Positions 1-9,135 of a stretch of 64,000 nucleotides of DNA are shown piece after piece. The stretch lies in the NCBI GenBank assembly GCA_944320105.1, contig CALUGA010000001.1:62001-126000 (forward strand), read 5' to 3'. Numbering within the stretch: the first letter of the stretch is position 1; every line of letters begins with the position of its first letter. Source of the stretch: an uncultured Prevotella sp. GTDB taxonomy: Bacteria > Bacteroidota > Bacteroidia > Bacteroidales > Bacteroidaceae. A model generated the notes under the pieces. It did not search any database. It was given only the letters and a program-made list of their open reading frames with translations, and was not told the origin of the DNA. A program made the position numbers and the translations under genes.

Positions 1-1938
1 CGGCTTGCCCTCGTTGTCGAGCAGCACGTAGAAGGGCTGCGTGTTGGCGCCCACCTTGGTGCGCTGCAGGTAGCTCCACTTGTCGCCCACGGTGCGCAGT
101 GTGCGCTGCTGCCCGTTCTCCATCACCTGCATAGGCTCCTTGAGCGGCGTCTTGTCGTCCACGTAGAGCGATATGAGCACATAGTCGTTGTTCAGTATGT
201 CGGCCACTTTGGGGTCGGTCCATACAGCGGCCTCCATCTTGCGGCAGTTCACGCAGCCAAAGCCGGTGAAGTCTACCATCACGGGCTTGCCCTGTGCGCG
301 GGCAGCCGCCATGCCCTCGTCGTAGTCGGTGTACTTGGCCTCTACCGACATCTCGTGCAGGTTGAAGTCTTGCGTGTTCATCGGCGGGGCGAATGCGCTT
401 ATGGCCTTGAGCGGTGCGCCCCAGAGGCCCGGCACCATGTATATGGCGAAAGCCAGCGAAATCATTGCGAGGAAGAATTGCGGCACGTTGGTGCGGTGCT
501 CCGGGTCGTCGTGCGGGAACTTGAGCCAGCCGAGCAGGTAGATGCCCATGAGGCCGAAGATTACTATCCACAGGGCCACGAACACCTCGCGGTCGAGTAT
601 GTGCCAGCCGTAGGCGAGGTCGGCCACGGAGAGGAACTTCAAGGCGAAAGCCAGCTCGATGAAGCCCAGCACCACTTTCACCACGTTCATCCATCCGCCC
701 GACTTGGGTGCCGACTTCAAGAGGCTGGGGAACATGGCGAACAGCGTGAACGGTATGGCCAGCGCGATGGCGAAGCCGAGCATGCCAAGCGTGGGGCCTA
801 CGATGCTGCCCTGCGTTGACACGGCCACGAGCAGGAAGCCAATGATGGGGCCGGTGCAGGAGAACGACACGAGCGTGAGCGTGAACGCCATGAGGAAGAT
901 GCTGAGCAGTCCGCTGGTGTTCTCCGACTTCTGGTCGATCTTGTTGCTCCACGATGAGGGCAGCGTTATCTCGAACGCGCCGAAGAACGACGCTGCGAAC
1001 ACCACCAGCAGGAGGCAGAAGAAGATGTTGAACACGGCGTTGGTTGACAGTGCGTTGAGCGCGCTCGCGCCGAAGAGCAGCGTCACCACGAGGCCCAGCA
1101 GCACGTAGATTACCACTATCGACACGCCGTAGGTAACGGCCTCGCGTATGGCTTTGCTGCGCTCCTTGTTGCGCTTGAGGAAGAAACTCACCGTCATGGG
1201 GATGATAGGCCACACGCACGGGGTGAGCAATGCCAGGAAACCGCCCACGAGTCCGGCAAGGAAGATGTAGAGCAGGGAGTTGTTCTGCGCCGATTCGTCG
1301 AAGGCGTTAAGCTCGTCGATCACCGGCTCCCATAGCTTTTGGCCGTCAGCCGCCGACAGTGCGGGGGCGGCGGCAGCGGTGTCGGCCTTGGCCGTGTCAG
1401 CCTTTGCTGTGGCCGTATCGGCAGTGGCAGCGGCTTGCTCTTCGGCCTTCTCGGCCGGCTTCTCTATTTTTGTGGCGGCCACTGCGGGCGACTGGCCTTT
1501 CTTTATGAGTGCCACTTGCGACGGCGGCAGGCACATCTCGTCGTTGCACGCGCCGTACTCAAGGTAGCAGTCAATGTCGTATGTGGGCTTGGTGAAGCGT
1601 ATTTTCTGCACGAATGTGGCACTGCCCTCGAAGAAGCGCAGCTCCATGCCAAACATGTTGTCGAACTGTTTTACCTCCTTGCCCCTCGGGGTGAGCTTGC
1701 CTACGGTCTCAGCGCCGTCCATCTTGTTGGCGTGGAACGATGCCGAAATAGGCCCGTCGCTGCCCAGCTCGGTGGAGTAGAGGTGCCACCCTTTGTCTAT
1801 TTTTGCCGAAAACACGATTTCGGCCTCGTCGCCGCCGAGCATCTTCAGCTGCGAGGTGAAGTGAACCGGGTCCACCATCTGCGCCTTCACGGCGATGGCC
1901 AGGACCATCACAACCATCAGTGATAAGAGTTTCTTCAT
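1..1938 (-). CDS. dsbD: Thiol:disulfide interchange protein DsbD (3' end cut by window edge)
   Basis: Inner-membrane protein that moves reducing equivalents from cytoplasmic thioredoxin to periplasmic thiols. The 646 visible codons start with a signal peptide (MKKLLSLMVVMVLAIAVKA), followed by an N-terminal periplasmic domain with cysteines in CYLEYGACNDEMC. A Thr/Ala/Asp-rich linker leads to a polytopic DsbD membrane core with the paired cysteines in LTPCVWPIIPM and SFSCTGPIIG. The C-terminal thioredoxin-like domain has the active site FGCVNCRKME. The order N-domain, membrane core, thioredoxin domain is that of full-length DsbD; only the last part of the thioredoxin domain is missing. A good Bacteroidota promoter lies 26 bases upstream of the start. 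Confidence 0.93.
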   Translation of the reverse strand, partial: MKKLLSLMVVMVLAIAVKAQMVDPVHFTSQLKMLGGDEAEIVFSAKIDKGWHLYSTELGSDGPISASFHANKMDGAETVGKLTPRGKEVKQFDNMFGMELRFFEGSATFVQKIRFTKPTYDIDCYLEYGACNDEMCLPPSQVALIKKGQSPAVAATKIEKPAEKAEEQAAATADTATAKADTAKADTAAAAPALSAADGQKLWEPVIDELNAFDESAQNNSLLYIFLAGLVGGFLALLTPCVWPIIPMTVSFFLKRNKERSKAIREAVTYGVSIVVIYVLLGLVVTLLFGASALNALSTNAVFNIFFCLLLVVFAASFFGAFEITLPSSWSNKIDQKSENTSGLLSIFLMAFTLTLVSFSCTGPIIGFLLVAVSTQGSIVGPTLGMLGFAIALAIPFTLFAMFPSLLKSAPKSGGWMNVVKVVLGFIELAFALKFLSVADLAYGWHILDREVFVALWIVIFGLMGIYLLGWLKFPHDDPEHRTNVPQFFLAMISLAFAIYMVPGLWGAPLKAISAFAPPMNTQDFNLHEMSVEAKYTDYDEGMAAARAQGKPVMVDFTGFGCVNCRKMEAAVWTDPKVADILNNDYVLISLYVDDKTPLKEPMQVMENGQQRTLRTVGDKWSYLQRTKVGANTQPFYVLLDNEGKP

Positions 1939-1963
1939 TTCTTTGCTTTCGTTTTTTACGGTG

Positions 1964-1994
1964 CAAAATTAATAAAAATAAGTAGGTGTTCAAA
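1964..1994 (-). promoter_or_regulatory. Promoter of dsbD
   Basis: On the minus strand TTTG (1991-1994) is followed after exactly 19 bases by TAATTTTG (1964-1971), the Bacteroidota housekeeping promoter pattern. The -33 box lies inside the left terminal inverted repeat of the palindromic element at 1978-2181, so that element supplies half of the promoter. Confidence 0.7.
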
Positions 1995-2181
1995 ATTAAT
2001 TGCCATCAAATTGTGTGCTGCTCCGGAGATGCATGGCAAAGTCCGAAGAGGGAGTGTAGCGGGCTACGCGACCGATGAGACTTTGACGTGCAGCCCGGAA
2101 GAGCGCACAAGAGGGTGGCAAAGATACGGAGAGAACATCAGCACGGTTTGTTATATCGGTTAATTTTGAACATCTGCTTAT
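1978..2181. repeat. 204-bp imperfect palindrome (MITE-like element)
   Basis: Terminal inverted repeats of 22 bases (1978-1999 and 2160-2181, two mismatches) enclose further nested inverted segments. These include GCAAAGTC against GACTTTG, and GTGTGCTGCTCCGG against CCGGAAGAGCGCAC. The apex is GTGTAGCGGGCTACGC near 2055. The whole segment can fold as one long hairpin and encodes no protein. A second element of almost the same length and a related apex lies at 33427-33629. Confidence 0.7.
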
Positions 2182-2320
2182 TGCCAATAAATTGCAACGC
2201 CATTGTATTTATTATATTTTTGCAGAAAGTGTGGTGGCAGCTTTGCCTCTCGATGAGGGTCGCGCGCCTTGCTGCGACCATGTTGTTGTTGGGCATTGGG
2301 AACTTTGTGAAACCTCCGCT

Positions 2321-2478
2321 TTTGTAAAACAATCTTACCGTTCGCGTCCCCTTACGCAATGCCCTGGCTTTCAGTGTGTTGCGAGATGTGCCGTTTTGAC
2401 GCGTGAAACGGGCTGTTTTACGCTGCGAAACAGCCCGTTTCATGGTATGAAACAGGCCATTTCGCAGCGTAAAATGGT
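2321..2478. repeat. Modular intergenic repeat, array 1
   Basis: A 19-nt motif TTTGTAAAACAATCTTACC (2321-2339) is followed by half-palindromic modules of the type GAAACGGGCTGTTT / AAACAGCCCGTTTC / GAAACAGGCC (2402-2460) and by GCTGCGAAA against TTTCGCAGC. Related arrays lie near 11.8, 34.5, 39.75 and 46.5 kb. Apart from the palindrome at 1978-2181 and a hairpin at 2605-2647, nothing gene-like is seen between dsbD and xth. Confidence 0.65.
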
Positions 2479-2604
2479 ACCTAAGGGGTTTTGACAGGGC
2501 ATTTGTAAAGATAAATCCGAGTATGTGCTGGTGGCAGTCCAGCCGCTGCGTAGCAGCGTTCCCGCCATTAGTATGCTGGCCGTGAGGTTGCTTTCCATGA
2601 ACAG

Positions 2605-2647
2605 CGAAGGCCGCAGCATATCGCCTTGACGTATGCTGCGGCCTTCG
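2605..2647. repeat. Perfect 16-bp inverted repeat downstream of xth
   Basis: CGAAGGCCGCAGCATA (2605-2620) is repeated in inverse orientation at 2632-2647 around an 11-base loop. It sits just after the xth stop codon (minus strand) and could act as its terminator or as an mRNA-stabilising hairpin. No T-run follows on either strand, so it is not a textbook intrinsic terminator. Confidence 0.55.
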
Positions 2648-2676
2648 GTATGTGGTTGGTTACGGTTTGCCTGCCG

Positions 2677-3432
2677 TCAGATGTCGAGCACAAGCTCCAC
2701 GGGGCAATGGTCGCTGCCGTAGATTTCGGTGTGGATGTTGGCTTCCTTTACCTTTTCGTCGAGCCTTTGGGAGGTCACGAAGTAGTCGATACGCCAGCCC
2801 GCGTTCTTTTCCCTCGCCTTGAAGCGGTACGACCACCATGAGTAGGTTATCTCCTCGGGGTGTAGCAGGCGGAACGTGTCGGTGAAGCCGGAGGCGAGCA
2901 GCTGCGTGAACTTCTCGCGCTCCTCGTCGGTGAAGCCGGCGTTGCGGCGGTTGGTCTTGGGGTTCTTCAGGTCAATCTCTTGGTGCGCCACGTTCATGTC
3001 GCCGCACACCACGACGGGCTTCACGGCGTCGAGCCGGCGCAGGTAGGCTTGGAAGTCGTCCTCCCATTTCATGCGGTAGTCGAGGCGGCGCAGTCCGTCC
3101 TGCGAGTTGGGGGTGTAAACGTTCACGAGGTAGAAGCTGTCGGTTTCGAGCGTGATTACGCGCCCCTCGTGGTCGTGTTCGTCGATGCCGATGCCGTAAG
3201 CCACGGATATGGGCTTGCGGCGGGTGAATATGGCCGTGCCGGAGTAGCCTTTCTTGTCGGCGTAGTTCCAGTATGATTCATACCCTTCGAAGCTTAGGTC
3301 GAGCTGCCCCTGCTGCATCTTGGTTTCTTGCAGGCAGAAGAAGTCGGCATCGAGCAGCCGGAACGAGTCGCTGAAACCCTTGCCCTCGCAGGCCCTGAGG
3401 CCGTTTACGTTCCATGAAATGAATTTCGTCAT
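2677..3432 (-). CDS. xth: Exodeoxyribonuclease III
   Basis: AP endonuclease and 3'-5' exonuclease of base-excision repair, 251 residues. Conserved motifs of the ExoIII/EEP fold are present in order: ISWNVNGLR at the N-terminus, FCLQETKMQ with the metal-binding Glu, VVVCGDMNVAHQEIDL with the catalytic Asp and Asn, WRIDYFV, and GSDHCPVELVLDI with the catalytic Asp-His at the C-terminus. The open frame continues 30 codons upstream, but homology begins at MTKFISWNVNG, so the start is placed at 3432. Confidence 0.95.
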   Translation of the reverse strand: MTKFISWNVNGLRACEGKGFSDSFRLLDADFFCLQETKMQQGQLDLSFEGYESYWNYADKKGYSGTAIFTRRKPISVAYGIGIDEHDHEGRVITLETDSFYLVNVYTPNSQDGLRRLDYRMKWEDDFQAYLRRLDAVKPVVVCGDMNVAHQEIDLKNPKTNRRNAGFTDEEREKFTQLLASGFTDTFRLLHPEEITYSWWSYRFKAREKNAGWRIDYFVTSQRLDEKVKEANIHTEIYGSDHCPVELVLDI

Positions 3433-3490
3433 GGCTTGTTTCGTTATGTTTGTTAATAATGTTTGCGGAGTGATGTGCCGCCAAGCGCGG

Positions 3491-3531
3491 CAAAAAGGAA
3501 AGCGGCGGTCATGCCGAGGCACGACCGCCGC
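3491..3531 (-). terminator. Terminator of the TPR-ribH operon
   Basis: Inverted arms GCGGCGGTC / GACCGCCGC surround an 11-base loop just downstream of the ribH stop and are followed on the minus strand by TTTCCTTTTT. Confidence 0.75.
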
Positions 3532-3555
3532 CCATGTATCACGGTTTGTTCCTGT

Positions 3556-4032
3556 TCAGAACTTGGCCATCTTTATTGCGTCCACGGCGCATTCGTCGCC
3601 CTTGTTGCCGAGCCGTCCGCCGCTGCGGTCCTGGGCCTGCTGCAGGTTTTCGGTGGTGAGCAGGCCGAAGATGATTGGTATCTCGCTCGTGGTGTTGAGC
3701 CGGGCAATGCCGTAGGTCACGCCTTGGCAGATGTAGTCGAAGTGTGGGGTTTCGCCTCGTATTACGCAACCGAGTATTATCACAGCGTCGTAGTTGCCGT
3801 TGAGCGACATCTGGCGCGCCCCGTATATCAGTTCGAAGCTGCCCGGCACGGTCTTCACGTGGATGTTTTCGGGCAGTGCGCCGTGTTTTTCGAGCGTGTC
3901 AACCGCTCCCTTTAGCAGCGCGCCGGTTATCTCCTTGTTCCATTCGGCCACCACGATGCCGAAGCACATATTGCTTGCGTCGGGCACGCTCTGCGTGTCA
4001 TAGTCCGACAGGTTGTGCAGTGCTGTTGCCAT
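3556..4032 (-). CDS. ribH: 6,7-dimethyl-8-ribityllumazine synthase
   Basis: Penultimate enzyme of riboflavin synthesis, condensing 5-amino-6-ribitylaminouracil with 3,4-dihydroxy-2-butanone 4-phosphate. It has 158 residues, normal for the family. Visible motifs are [12 protein letters not shown] near residue 25, the [11 protein letters not shown] substrate loop and the [18 protein letters not shown] segment. It follows the TPR gene with a two-base gap and is probably cotranscribed with it. No FMN riboswitch is recognisable upstream. Confidence 0.95.
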   Translation of the reverse strand: MATALHNLSDYDTQSVPDASNMCFGIVVAEWNKEITGALLKGAVDTLEKHGALPENIHVKTVPGSFELIYGARQMSLNGNYDAVIILGCVIRGETPHFDYICQGVTYGIARLNTTSEIPIIFGLLTTENLQQAQDRSGGRLGNKGDECAVDAIKMAKF

Positions 4033-4034
4033 GT

Positions 4035-4715
4035 TTATTCAGCTGAGGCGCGCTCTATGTACTTGTCTATCATCTGGTACTGCATGGAGTTGAAGTACTT
4101 CTGCTTCACCTCCTTGTACAGTTCGAGGGCTTCCTGCTTCTTGCCCTGGCTCTCCAGAATCTCGCCGGCCTGTATGAGGAACGTTGGCGAGAGGCTGTTG
4201 TTGTCGGCGTTCTTGGCAGCGCGCTTCAAGCACTCCACAGCCTTGTCAAGCTGCTTCAGGTGGGCATAGGCGTTGCCGAGGGCTGCCTCGGCGGCGGGGC
4301 TTATCATCTGGTCGTCCTGAAGGTCGAATTTCTCAATATAGTTGGCTGCCTCGGTCCACTTGCCGAGCTGCGCGTAGCACAGTCCGGCGTAAAGGTTGGC
4401 AAGGTTGCCGGCATCGGTGCTGCCGTAGTCGGAGGCTATGCTGATGAAGCCTGCGTAGCCTATGCTGTCGCCGTTGAGGGCTTTTGTGTATTCCTCCATG
4501 CCGAAGTACTCCTGCCCCTTGGCCAGGGCAGTGCTTGCCTTCTCGGCGCGCGGTGCTGCCACGTAGTTGTTGTAGATTATCACTCCGGCTATGATCACTA
4601 TCACGGCTATTGCGCCGTAGATGATGGCTTTCTTGTATTTTTCCAAGAAAGTCTCGTTGATGTTGACTGTGCTTCCGCCGTTGGAAGCCTCGTTCTGGTT
4701 GTTGTTGCTTGCCAT
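4035..4715 (-). CDS. Membrane-anchored tetratricopeptide repeat protein
   Basis: 226 residues with a short polar cytoplasmic N-terminus rich in Asn and Gln, one membrane segment at about residues 33-52 ([20 protein letters not shown]), then a helical region with TPR-like repeats ([40 protein letters not shown]). The layout resembles YfgM-type periplasmic TPR chaperone/scaffold proteins, but its partner cannot be read from the sequence. It leads the ribH operon. On the minus strand TAATTTTG lies about 40 bases upstream, without a clear -33 box. Confidence 0.75.
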   Translation of the reverse strand: MASNNNQNEASNGGSTVNINETFLEKYKKAIIYGAIAVIVIIAGVIIYNNYVAAPRAEKASTALAKGQEYFGMEEYTKALNGDSIGYAGFISIASDYGSTDAGNLANLYAGLCYAQLGKWTEAANYIEKFDLQDDQMISPAAEAALGNAYAHLKQLDKAVECLKRAAKNADNNSLSPTFLIQAGEILESQGKKQEALELYKEVKQKYFNSMQYQMIDKYIERASAE

Positions 4716-4856
4716 TATCTTGTTGTTTTTAATTCAGTTTAAATTGCGCGGCAAAATTACGGAATTTATTGCAGATACTGAAATTTATCGTTCACTTTTT
4801 TCGTTTATCACTGATAAATGGCTTAACTTTGCACTTAAATAGCTAGACGAGGACCG

Positions 4857-5966
4857 ATGATCCTGCAAAAACTTTCGATACTGAATTATAAGAACATCAA
4901 GGCGGCCGAGTTAGAGCTTTCGCCCGGGCTTAACTGCCTTGTGGGACCTAACGGCGCCGGCAAGACTAACGCCATCGATGCGGTGCATTACCTGTCGTTC
5001 TGTCGCAGCGCGCTGTGCGCCGTAGACTCGCAGGTGATGCGCCACGGCGAGGACTTTTTCATCATCGAGGGCCGTTACCAGACCGACGGGGGGGAGCCGC
5101 TGACGGTTTACTGCGGCATGAAGCGCGGCACGAAGAAGCACTTCAAGCGCGACGGCAAGGAGTACCGCCGCCTGTCGGAGCACATAGGGCTGGTGCCGCT
5201 GGTGTCGGTGTCGCCGGCCGACTCGCTGCTCATCGACGGCGGAAGCGAGGAGCGCCGCCGCCTCATGGACATTGTTATCTCGCAGTACGACCGCGCTTAC
5301 CTCGACGCGCTCGCCCGCTACTCCAAGGCGTTGGCGCAGCGCAATGCCATGCTGCGCGCCGAGGCCGAGCCTGACCCTGAGCTGCTCGGCATACTCGAAG
5401 AGCAGATGGCGGCCGAGGGCGAGGCCATCTTCGCACGGCGCGAGGCTTTCGTGGCCGAGCTTGTGCCGGCCTTCCAGCACTATTACTCCGTGATTTCGTC
5501 GGGGCGCGAGAGTGTGGGCATAGCTTACGAGTCGCACTGCAGGCGTGGCCCCTTGCTCGATGTGATACGCCGCGATCGCGCCAAGGATCGTGCCGTGGGC
5601 TACTCGCTCCACGGCATCCACCGCGACGACCTCGCCTTTACCCTTGGCGGCCACCCCATGAAGCGCGAGGGAAGCCAGGGCCAGGGCAAGACGTTTGTGG
5701 TGGCGCTGAAGCTCGCGCAGTTTGGCTTCCTCGGCCGAACGGCCTCGCATACCACGCCTCTCTTGCTGCTCGACGATGTGTTCGACAAGCTCGACGCAGC
5801 CCGCGTGGAGCGCATCGTGGCGTTGGTGTCGGGCCAGGGCTTTGGCCAGATATTCATGACCGACACTAACCGCGAGCACCTTGACGGCATACTGCGCCTC
5901 AGTTCGCATGACTATAAGATATTCCGCGTAAGCGACGGGGAAATAAAGGAGGGGGGATATGTTTAA
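4857..5966 (+). CDS. recF: DNA replication and repair protein RecF
   Basis: SMC-like ATPase that loads RecA at gaps, 369 residues. The N-terminus LSILNYKNIKAAELELSPG precedes the Walker A GPNGAGKTNAIDAV. The ABC signature region is REGSQGQGKTFVVALKLAQ, and Walker B is PLLLLDDVFDKLD, all spaced as in RecF. A TAACTTTG -7 box lies at 4824-4831. The stop overlaps the start of the DUF721 gene by 8 bases; this recF-DUF721 pairing is common in the phylum. Confidence 0.95.
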   Translation: MILQKLSILNYKNIKAAELELSPGLNCLVGPNGAGKTNAIDAVHYLSFCRSALCAVDSQVMRHGEDFFIIEGRYQTDGGEPLTVYCGMKRGTKKHFKRDGKEYRRLSEHIGLVPLVSVSPADSLLIDGGSEERRRLMDIVISQYDRAYLDALARYSKALAQRNAMLRAEAEPDPELLGILEEQMAAEGEAIFARREAFVAELVPAFQHYYSVISSGRESVGIAYESHCRRGPLLDVIRRDRAKDRAVGYSLHGIHRDDLAFTLGGHPMKREGSQGQGKTFVVALKLAQFGFLGRTASHTTPLLLLDDVFDKLDAARVERIVALVSGQGFGQIFMTDTNREHLDGILRLSSHDYKIFRVSDGEIKEGGYV

Positions 5967-6249
5967 GCGCGACGTGCAGTCAATACGCGACCTCGTGCTG
6001 CGCAACCTGCGGCAGCAAGGTCTGGAGACGCCGCTCTTGCAGAAACGGCTCGTGGATGCGTGGCCCTTGGTGGCCGGGCCGGTTATTGCCCGCTACACGC
6101 AGGGGGCGTATATCATGAACCAGGTGCTCCACGTAAAACTCTCAAGCCCGGCCCTGAGGGCCGACCTGAGCATGAGGCGGCGCGACTTCGTGCAGCGTCT
6201 CAATGCCTACGTGGGCAGCCATGTCATCGTTGACATACGCTTCTGCTGA
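5959..6249 (+). CDS. DUF721 domain protein
   Basis: 96 residues. N-terminal DLVLRNLRQQGLETPLLQKRLVDAWPLVAGPV is typical of DUF721 (DciA-like) proteins, and the C-terminal part LHVKLSSPALRADLSMRRRDFVQRLNAYVG matches the family's KH-like end. DUF721 contains the DciA helicase loaders; whether this short version loads DnaB is not shown by sequence. Its overlap with recF supports a DNA-replication role. Confidence 0.8.
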   Translation: MFKRDVQSIRDLVLRNLRQQGLETPLLQKRLVDAWPLVAGPVIARYTQGAYIMNQVLHVKLSSPALRADLSMRRRDFVQRLNAYVGSHVIVDIRFC

Positions 6250-6259
6250 GTGCGGCTGC

Positions 6260-6766
6260 TCAAAGCTGTATGCTGAAGTTAGTCCAATCATACAGTGCCT
6301 CGGGCGAGATGGCGATGAGGCTGTCGAGTATTGAGGGGGTGATGGGTTTTATTGTGAAAGTCGTGTCGGTTGACAACGAGCCTTCAACGTATCTTTTTAT
6401 CCGACAGCTTATTTGCTCGTTACTCTCGCTGTTGAGCACTTTCGTGAAGTCGGCATAGCACCATACCCCGCTGCCACTGTAGGCTGCGTTGTGTACTATG
6501 CGGAAAACAAGGCTGTCGCGGGGTATTCCGTGTTCTTTAGTTGAGTACTCACTTATACGTGAGTCGCCCATATACAGGTCTGACGTGCGCGAAGCCATTA
6601 CGCTGAACTCGCCGTAAGGTTCCATGGCCTCTATGTCTCCGCCAAACGTTACGACAACGGTCGTGTGGCGGAATGTGGGCTTGGGCGTGTCTTCCGAACA
6701 CGAAAAGAGCGCGGTAAGGCATAGTATGGCTGCCAAGGGGCGTATAATATACCTTTTCCCTATCAT
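6260..6766 (-). CDS. Hypothetical lipoprotein
   Basis: 168 residues with a lipoprotein signal: basic start MIGKRYIIRPLAA, a hydrophobic stretch and the lipobox LFSC with Cys23. The mature part is small and beta-rich (HTTVVVTFGGDIEAMEPYG) with no motif I can assign. It converges on the recF-DUF721 unit with an 10-base gap. Probably an envelope lipoprotein of unknown role. Confidence 0.65.
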   Translation of the reverse strand: MIGKRYIIRPLAAILCLTALFSCSEDTPKPTFRHTTVVVTFGGDIEAMEPYGEFSVMASRTSDLYMGDSRISEYSTKEHGIPRDSLVFRIVHNAAYSGSGVWCYADFTKVLNSESNEQISCRIKRYVEGSLSTDTTFTIKPITPSILDSLIAISPEALYDWTNFSIQL

Positions 6767-6902
6767 TGTCTAATGTGATTTTATTGCGTTTGCTTCGTTG
6801 CCGCATGGGCTGCATCGCGCCGCAGGCACTCCGCCTCGGGGTGGTTGAGGCCTGCGGTGGCCCTTGCTTTCGTGGGCTTGCGGCTTGGCGTAGTGGTTGG
6901 GC

Positions 6903-7430
6903 TTAGCATACAACCTCGTCCATGGCAATGTCGGTTGGCTCCGTAGGTACGTTGCCTACAAGCTGGAACGGGAAGCACAGCCCTATCTTGTAAGCCTGCG
7001 GGATGAGCGGCAGGAAGCGGTCGTAGTAGCCCCGTCCGCGCCCCAACCGGTGGCCTTGAGGGTCGAAGGCCATGCCCGGCACGATGGCGAGGTCTATGGC
7101 TTGGTAGTCGGTGAAGGCCTGCCCGGTAGGCTCCATTATGCCGAAAGCCCCCTTAGCCATGCTCGCCGGGCCTTGGTAGAGGCGCAGCTCCATGGTCTCG
7201 GGGCCTGTTACGCGGGGCAGGACGATGGTCTTGCCCTGGCCTTCGGCAAGGAGGCGGGTGGTGTCCACCTCGTCGGGCAGGGAGCAGTAGAGCATCACGG
7301 TGCGGGCGGCGAGGTAGTGCTGATGGGTCATTAGCCTCGTGACGGCGGCAAGCGACAGCTGCCCAAGCTCGTCGCCGGTGTGCCGCCGCTTGCTCTCGCG
7401 CATGGCTTGCCTAAGCTCTGCCTTACGCAT
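6903..7430 (-). CDS. 5-formyltetrahydrofolate cyclo-ligase
   Basis: ATP-dependent conversion of 5-formyl-THF to 5,10-methenyl-THF. Starting at MRKAELRQAMRESKRR (7430) it has 175 residues. The family signature lies near the C-terminus: DLAIVPGMAFDPQGHRLGRG followed by RGYYDRFL; the N-terminal Arg/Lys-rich phosphate-binding segment is also present. An upstream in-frame ATG at 7463 would overlap the preceding gene by 41 bases; the chosen start overlaps by 8. It is last in an M3 peptidase - dCMP deaminase - S41 peptidase - cyclo-ligase operon. Confidence 0.9.
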   Translation of the reverse strand: MRKAELRQAMRESKRRHTGDELGQLSLAAVTRLMTHQHYLAARTVMLYCSLPDEVDTTRLLAEGQGKTIVLPRVTGPETMELRLYQGPASMAKGAFGIMEPTGQAFTDYQAIDLAIVPGMAFDPQGHRLGRGRGYYDRFLPLIPQAYKIGLCFPFQLVGNVPTEPTDIAMDEVVC

Positions 7431-9135
7431 GGCCTGCTGGTTTGTTGAAACCGTGCGTGGCATAGCCGCTCCACGGGGTGCGGCCCAGGGCCGTGGCCTT
7501 GCCCGCCTTGCCTGCCGGCGGGGTGGGGAAGGCCTTTCCCTCGCGGAACACTTTTAGCGTCTTGCTGATGGCGGGGTCGTCCTGGTTGAGGTATTCAACC
7601 CAGTCTTCCTCATCGAGCATATTGTATATTATGCGGCTATTGATGAAACGCTCCAGCAGTTTGTGCGACTTGCGTATCATGAGGTTGCGCCGCCGCAGGC
7701 CGTTTTTTGCGGCAAAGCGGACGAACTGTTCCACTGTGTTCTGCTTGTTGAGGTAGGCCGACAGCTCGGCCATGTCCTTGTATTGGCTCAGCTTGGGGCG
7801 GTTCTCGTCGGTGTAGTTGTAGGCAAACTGTATGATAAGGCCGCTCATGCTGGCCTCCTTGTAGTAAGAGGTGAGGTCGGTCGTGTCTTCAGGCACGAAG
7901 ATGTCGGGCGTTATGCCGCCCCCGCCGTACACCGTGCGACCCTTGCCGGTGTGGTAGGCCGGGCCGGAGTGCTTGATGCTGTCTTGCGAGAAGAACTCTC
8001 CGTGCTGGTAACGGCTGAGCAAGTCGGCCTCGTAGCTCTGCTCGTCGCCTGCGGTGTAGGGCTTCTGTATGCACCGGCCCGAGGGTGTGTAGTAGCGCGC
8101 CACGGTGAGCCTTACCATCGAGCCGTCGTTGAAGGCTATCGGCTGCTGCACAAGACCCTTGCCAAACGAGCGCCGCCCGATGATGGTGGCGCGGTCGTTG
8201 TCCTGCATGGCACCCGCGAATATCTCCGATGCCGACGCCGAGCCTTCGTCGATGAGCACCACCAACGGTATGTGCTGGTAGCTGCCGCGGCCGTCGCTGC
8301 GGTATTCCTGCCGTTGTGACTTGCGCCCTTGGGTGTAGACAATGAGGCAGTCCTTGGGCAGGAACTCGTTTATCATCTGCACGGCCGAGGCGAGGTAGCC
8401 GCCGCTGTTGCCGCGGAGGTCTATCACGAGGTTGGCAAAGCGTTCCTGCGAGAGGCGCGCCAGGGCTATGAGCAGCTCCGGGTAGGTGTTCTCGCCGAAC
8501 TTCGTTACCTTGATGTAGCCCGTGTTGTCGTCGAGCATATAGGCTGCGCTGATGCTCCGCTGAGGTATGTCGCCGCGCGTAACGGTGATCTGCTTTACGC
8601 CTTTCTCGCCGTAGCGCACCACGCCTATCTTCACTTTCGTGTCCTTTGGCCCCTTGAGCCGGCGCATGGCCTCGTCGTTGGTGACCTTCTTGCCCACGAA
8701 TGGCTTGCCGTCTACGGACACTATCTTGTCGCCTGCGGCAATGCCGGCGCGTTCGGCGGGGCCGTTCTTGACCACGTTCTGCACGCGTATGGTGTCCTTG
8801 CGAATGGTGAACTCGATGCCCACGCCGGAGAAAGAACCCTTCAGCTCGTCGTTGGCGGCCTGCACGTCTTTGGCGCTTATGTACACGGAGTGGGGGTCAA
8901 GCTCGGCCAGGATCTGCGGCATGGCTTTCTCCACGAGTCCGTTTATGCTCACTGTGTCTACGTACTGGTCGTCTATGATGTGCAGCAGGTTGTTGAGCTT
9001 GTTGCTGCTTGAGTTGATGATGCTGAGCCTGTTGCCCGAGAAGAGGTTAGCGTAGAACGTGCCGATGAGTATTCCCACCACCACGCAGGCGGCCATTATC
9101 AAGGGCATGAATCGGTTAGACCTGTTCTTGTTCAT
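7423..9135 (-). CDS. S41 family C-terminal processing peptidase
   Basis: Periplasmic serine protease of the Ctp/Prc type, 570 residues. An N-terminal signal-anchor (MPLIMAACVVVGILIGTFYA) is followed by a PDZ domain at about residues 95-170 (GVGIEFTIRKDTIRVQNVV; GPAERAGIAAGDKIVSVDG). The peptidase core has the nucleophile Ser in DEGSASASEIFAGAMQD and the general-base Lys in GRRSFGKGLVQQP. About 150 residues of unassigned C-terminal extension follow. Its start overlaps the dCMP deaminase gene by 20 bases. The substrate is unknown. Confidence 0.93.
   Translation of the reverse strand: MNKNRSNRFMPLIMAACVVVGILIGTFYANLFSGNRLSIINSSSNKLNNLLHIIDDQYVDTVSINGLVEKAMPQILAELDPHSVYISAKDVQAANDELKGSFSGVGIEFTIRKDTIRVQNVVKNGPAERAGIAAGDKIVSVDGKPFVGKKVTNDEAMRRLKGPKDTKVKIGVVRYGEKGVKQITVTRGDIPQRSISAAYMLDDNTGYIKVTKFGENTYPELLIALARLSQERFANLVIDLRGNSGGYLASAVQMINEFLPKDCLIVYTQGRKSQRQEYRSDGRGSYQHIPLVVLIDEGSASASEIFAGAMQDNDRATIIGRRSFGKGLVQQPIAFNDGSMVRLTVARYYTPSGRCIQKPYTAGDEQSYEADLLSRYQHGEFFSQDSIKHSGPAYHTGKGRTVYGGGGITPDIFVPEDTTDLTSYYKEASMSGLIIQFAYNYTDENRPKLSQYKDMAELSAYLNKQNTVEQFVRFAAKNGLRRRNLMIRKSHKLLERFINSRIIYNMLDEEDWVEYLNQDDPAISKTLKVFREGKAFPTPPAGKAGKATALGRTPWSGYATHGFNKPAGHA

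Noticed and set aside
4016-4035. FMN riboswitch for ribH
   Set aside because: ribH follows the TPR gene by two bases and no RFN-like conserved segments are seen upstream of either gene.
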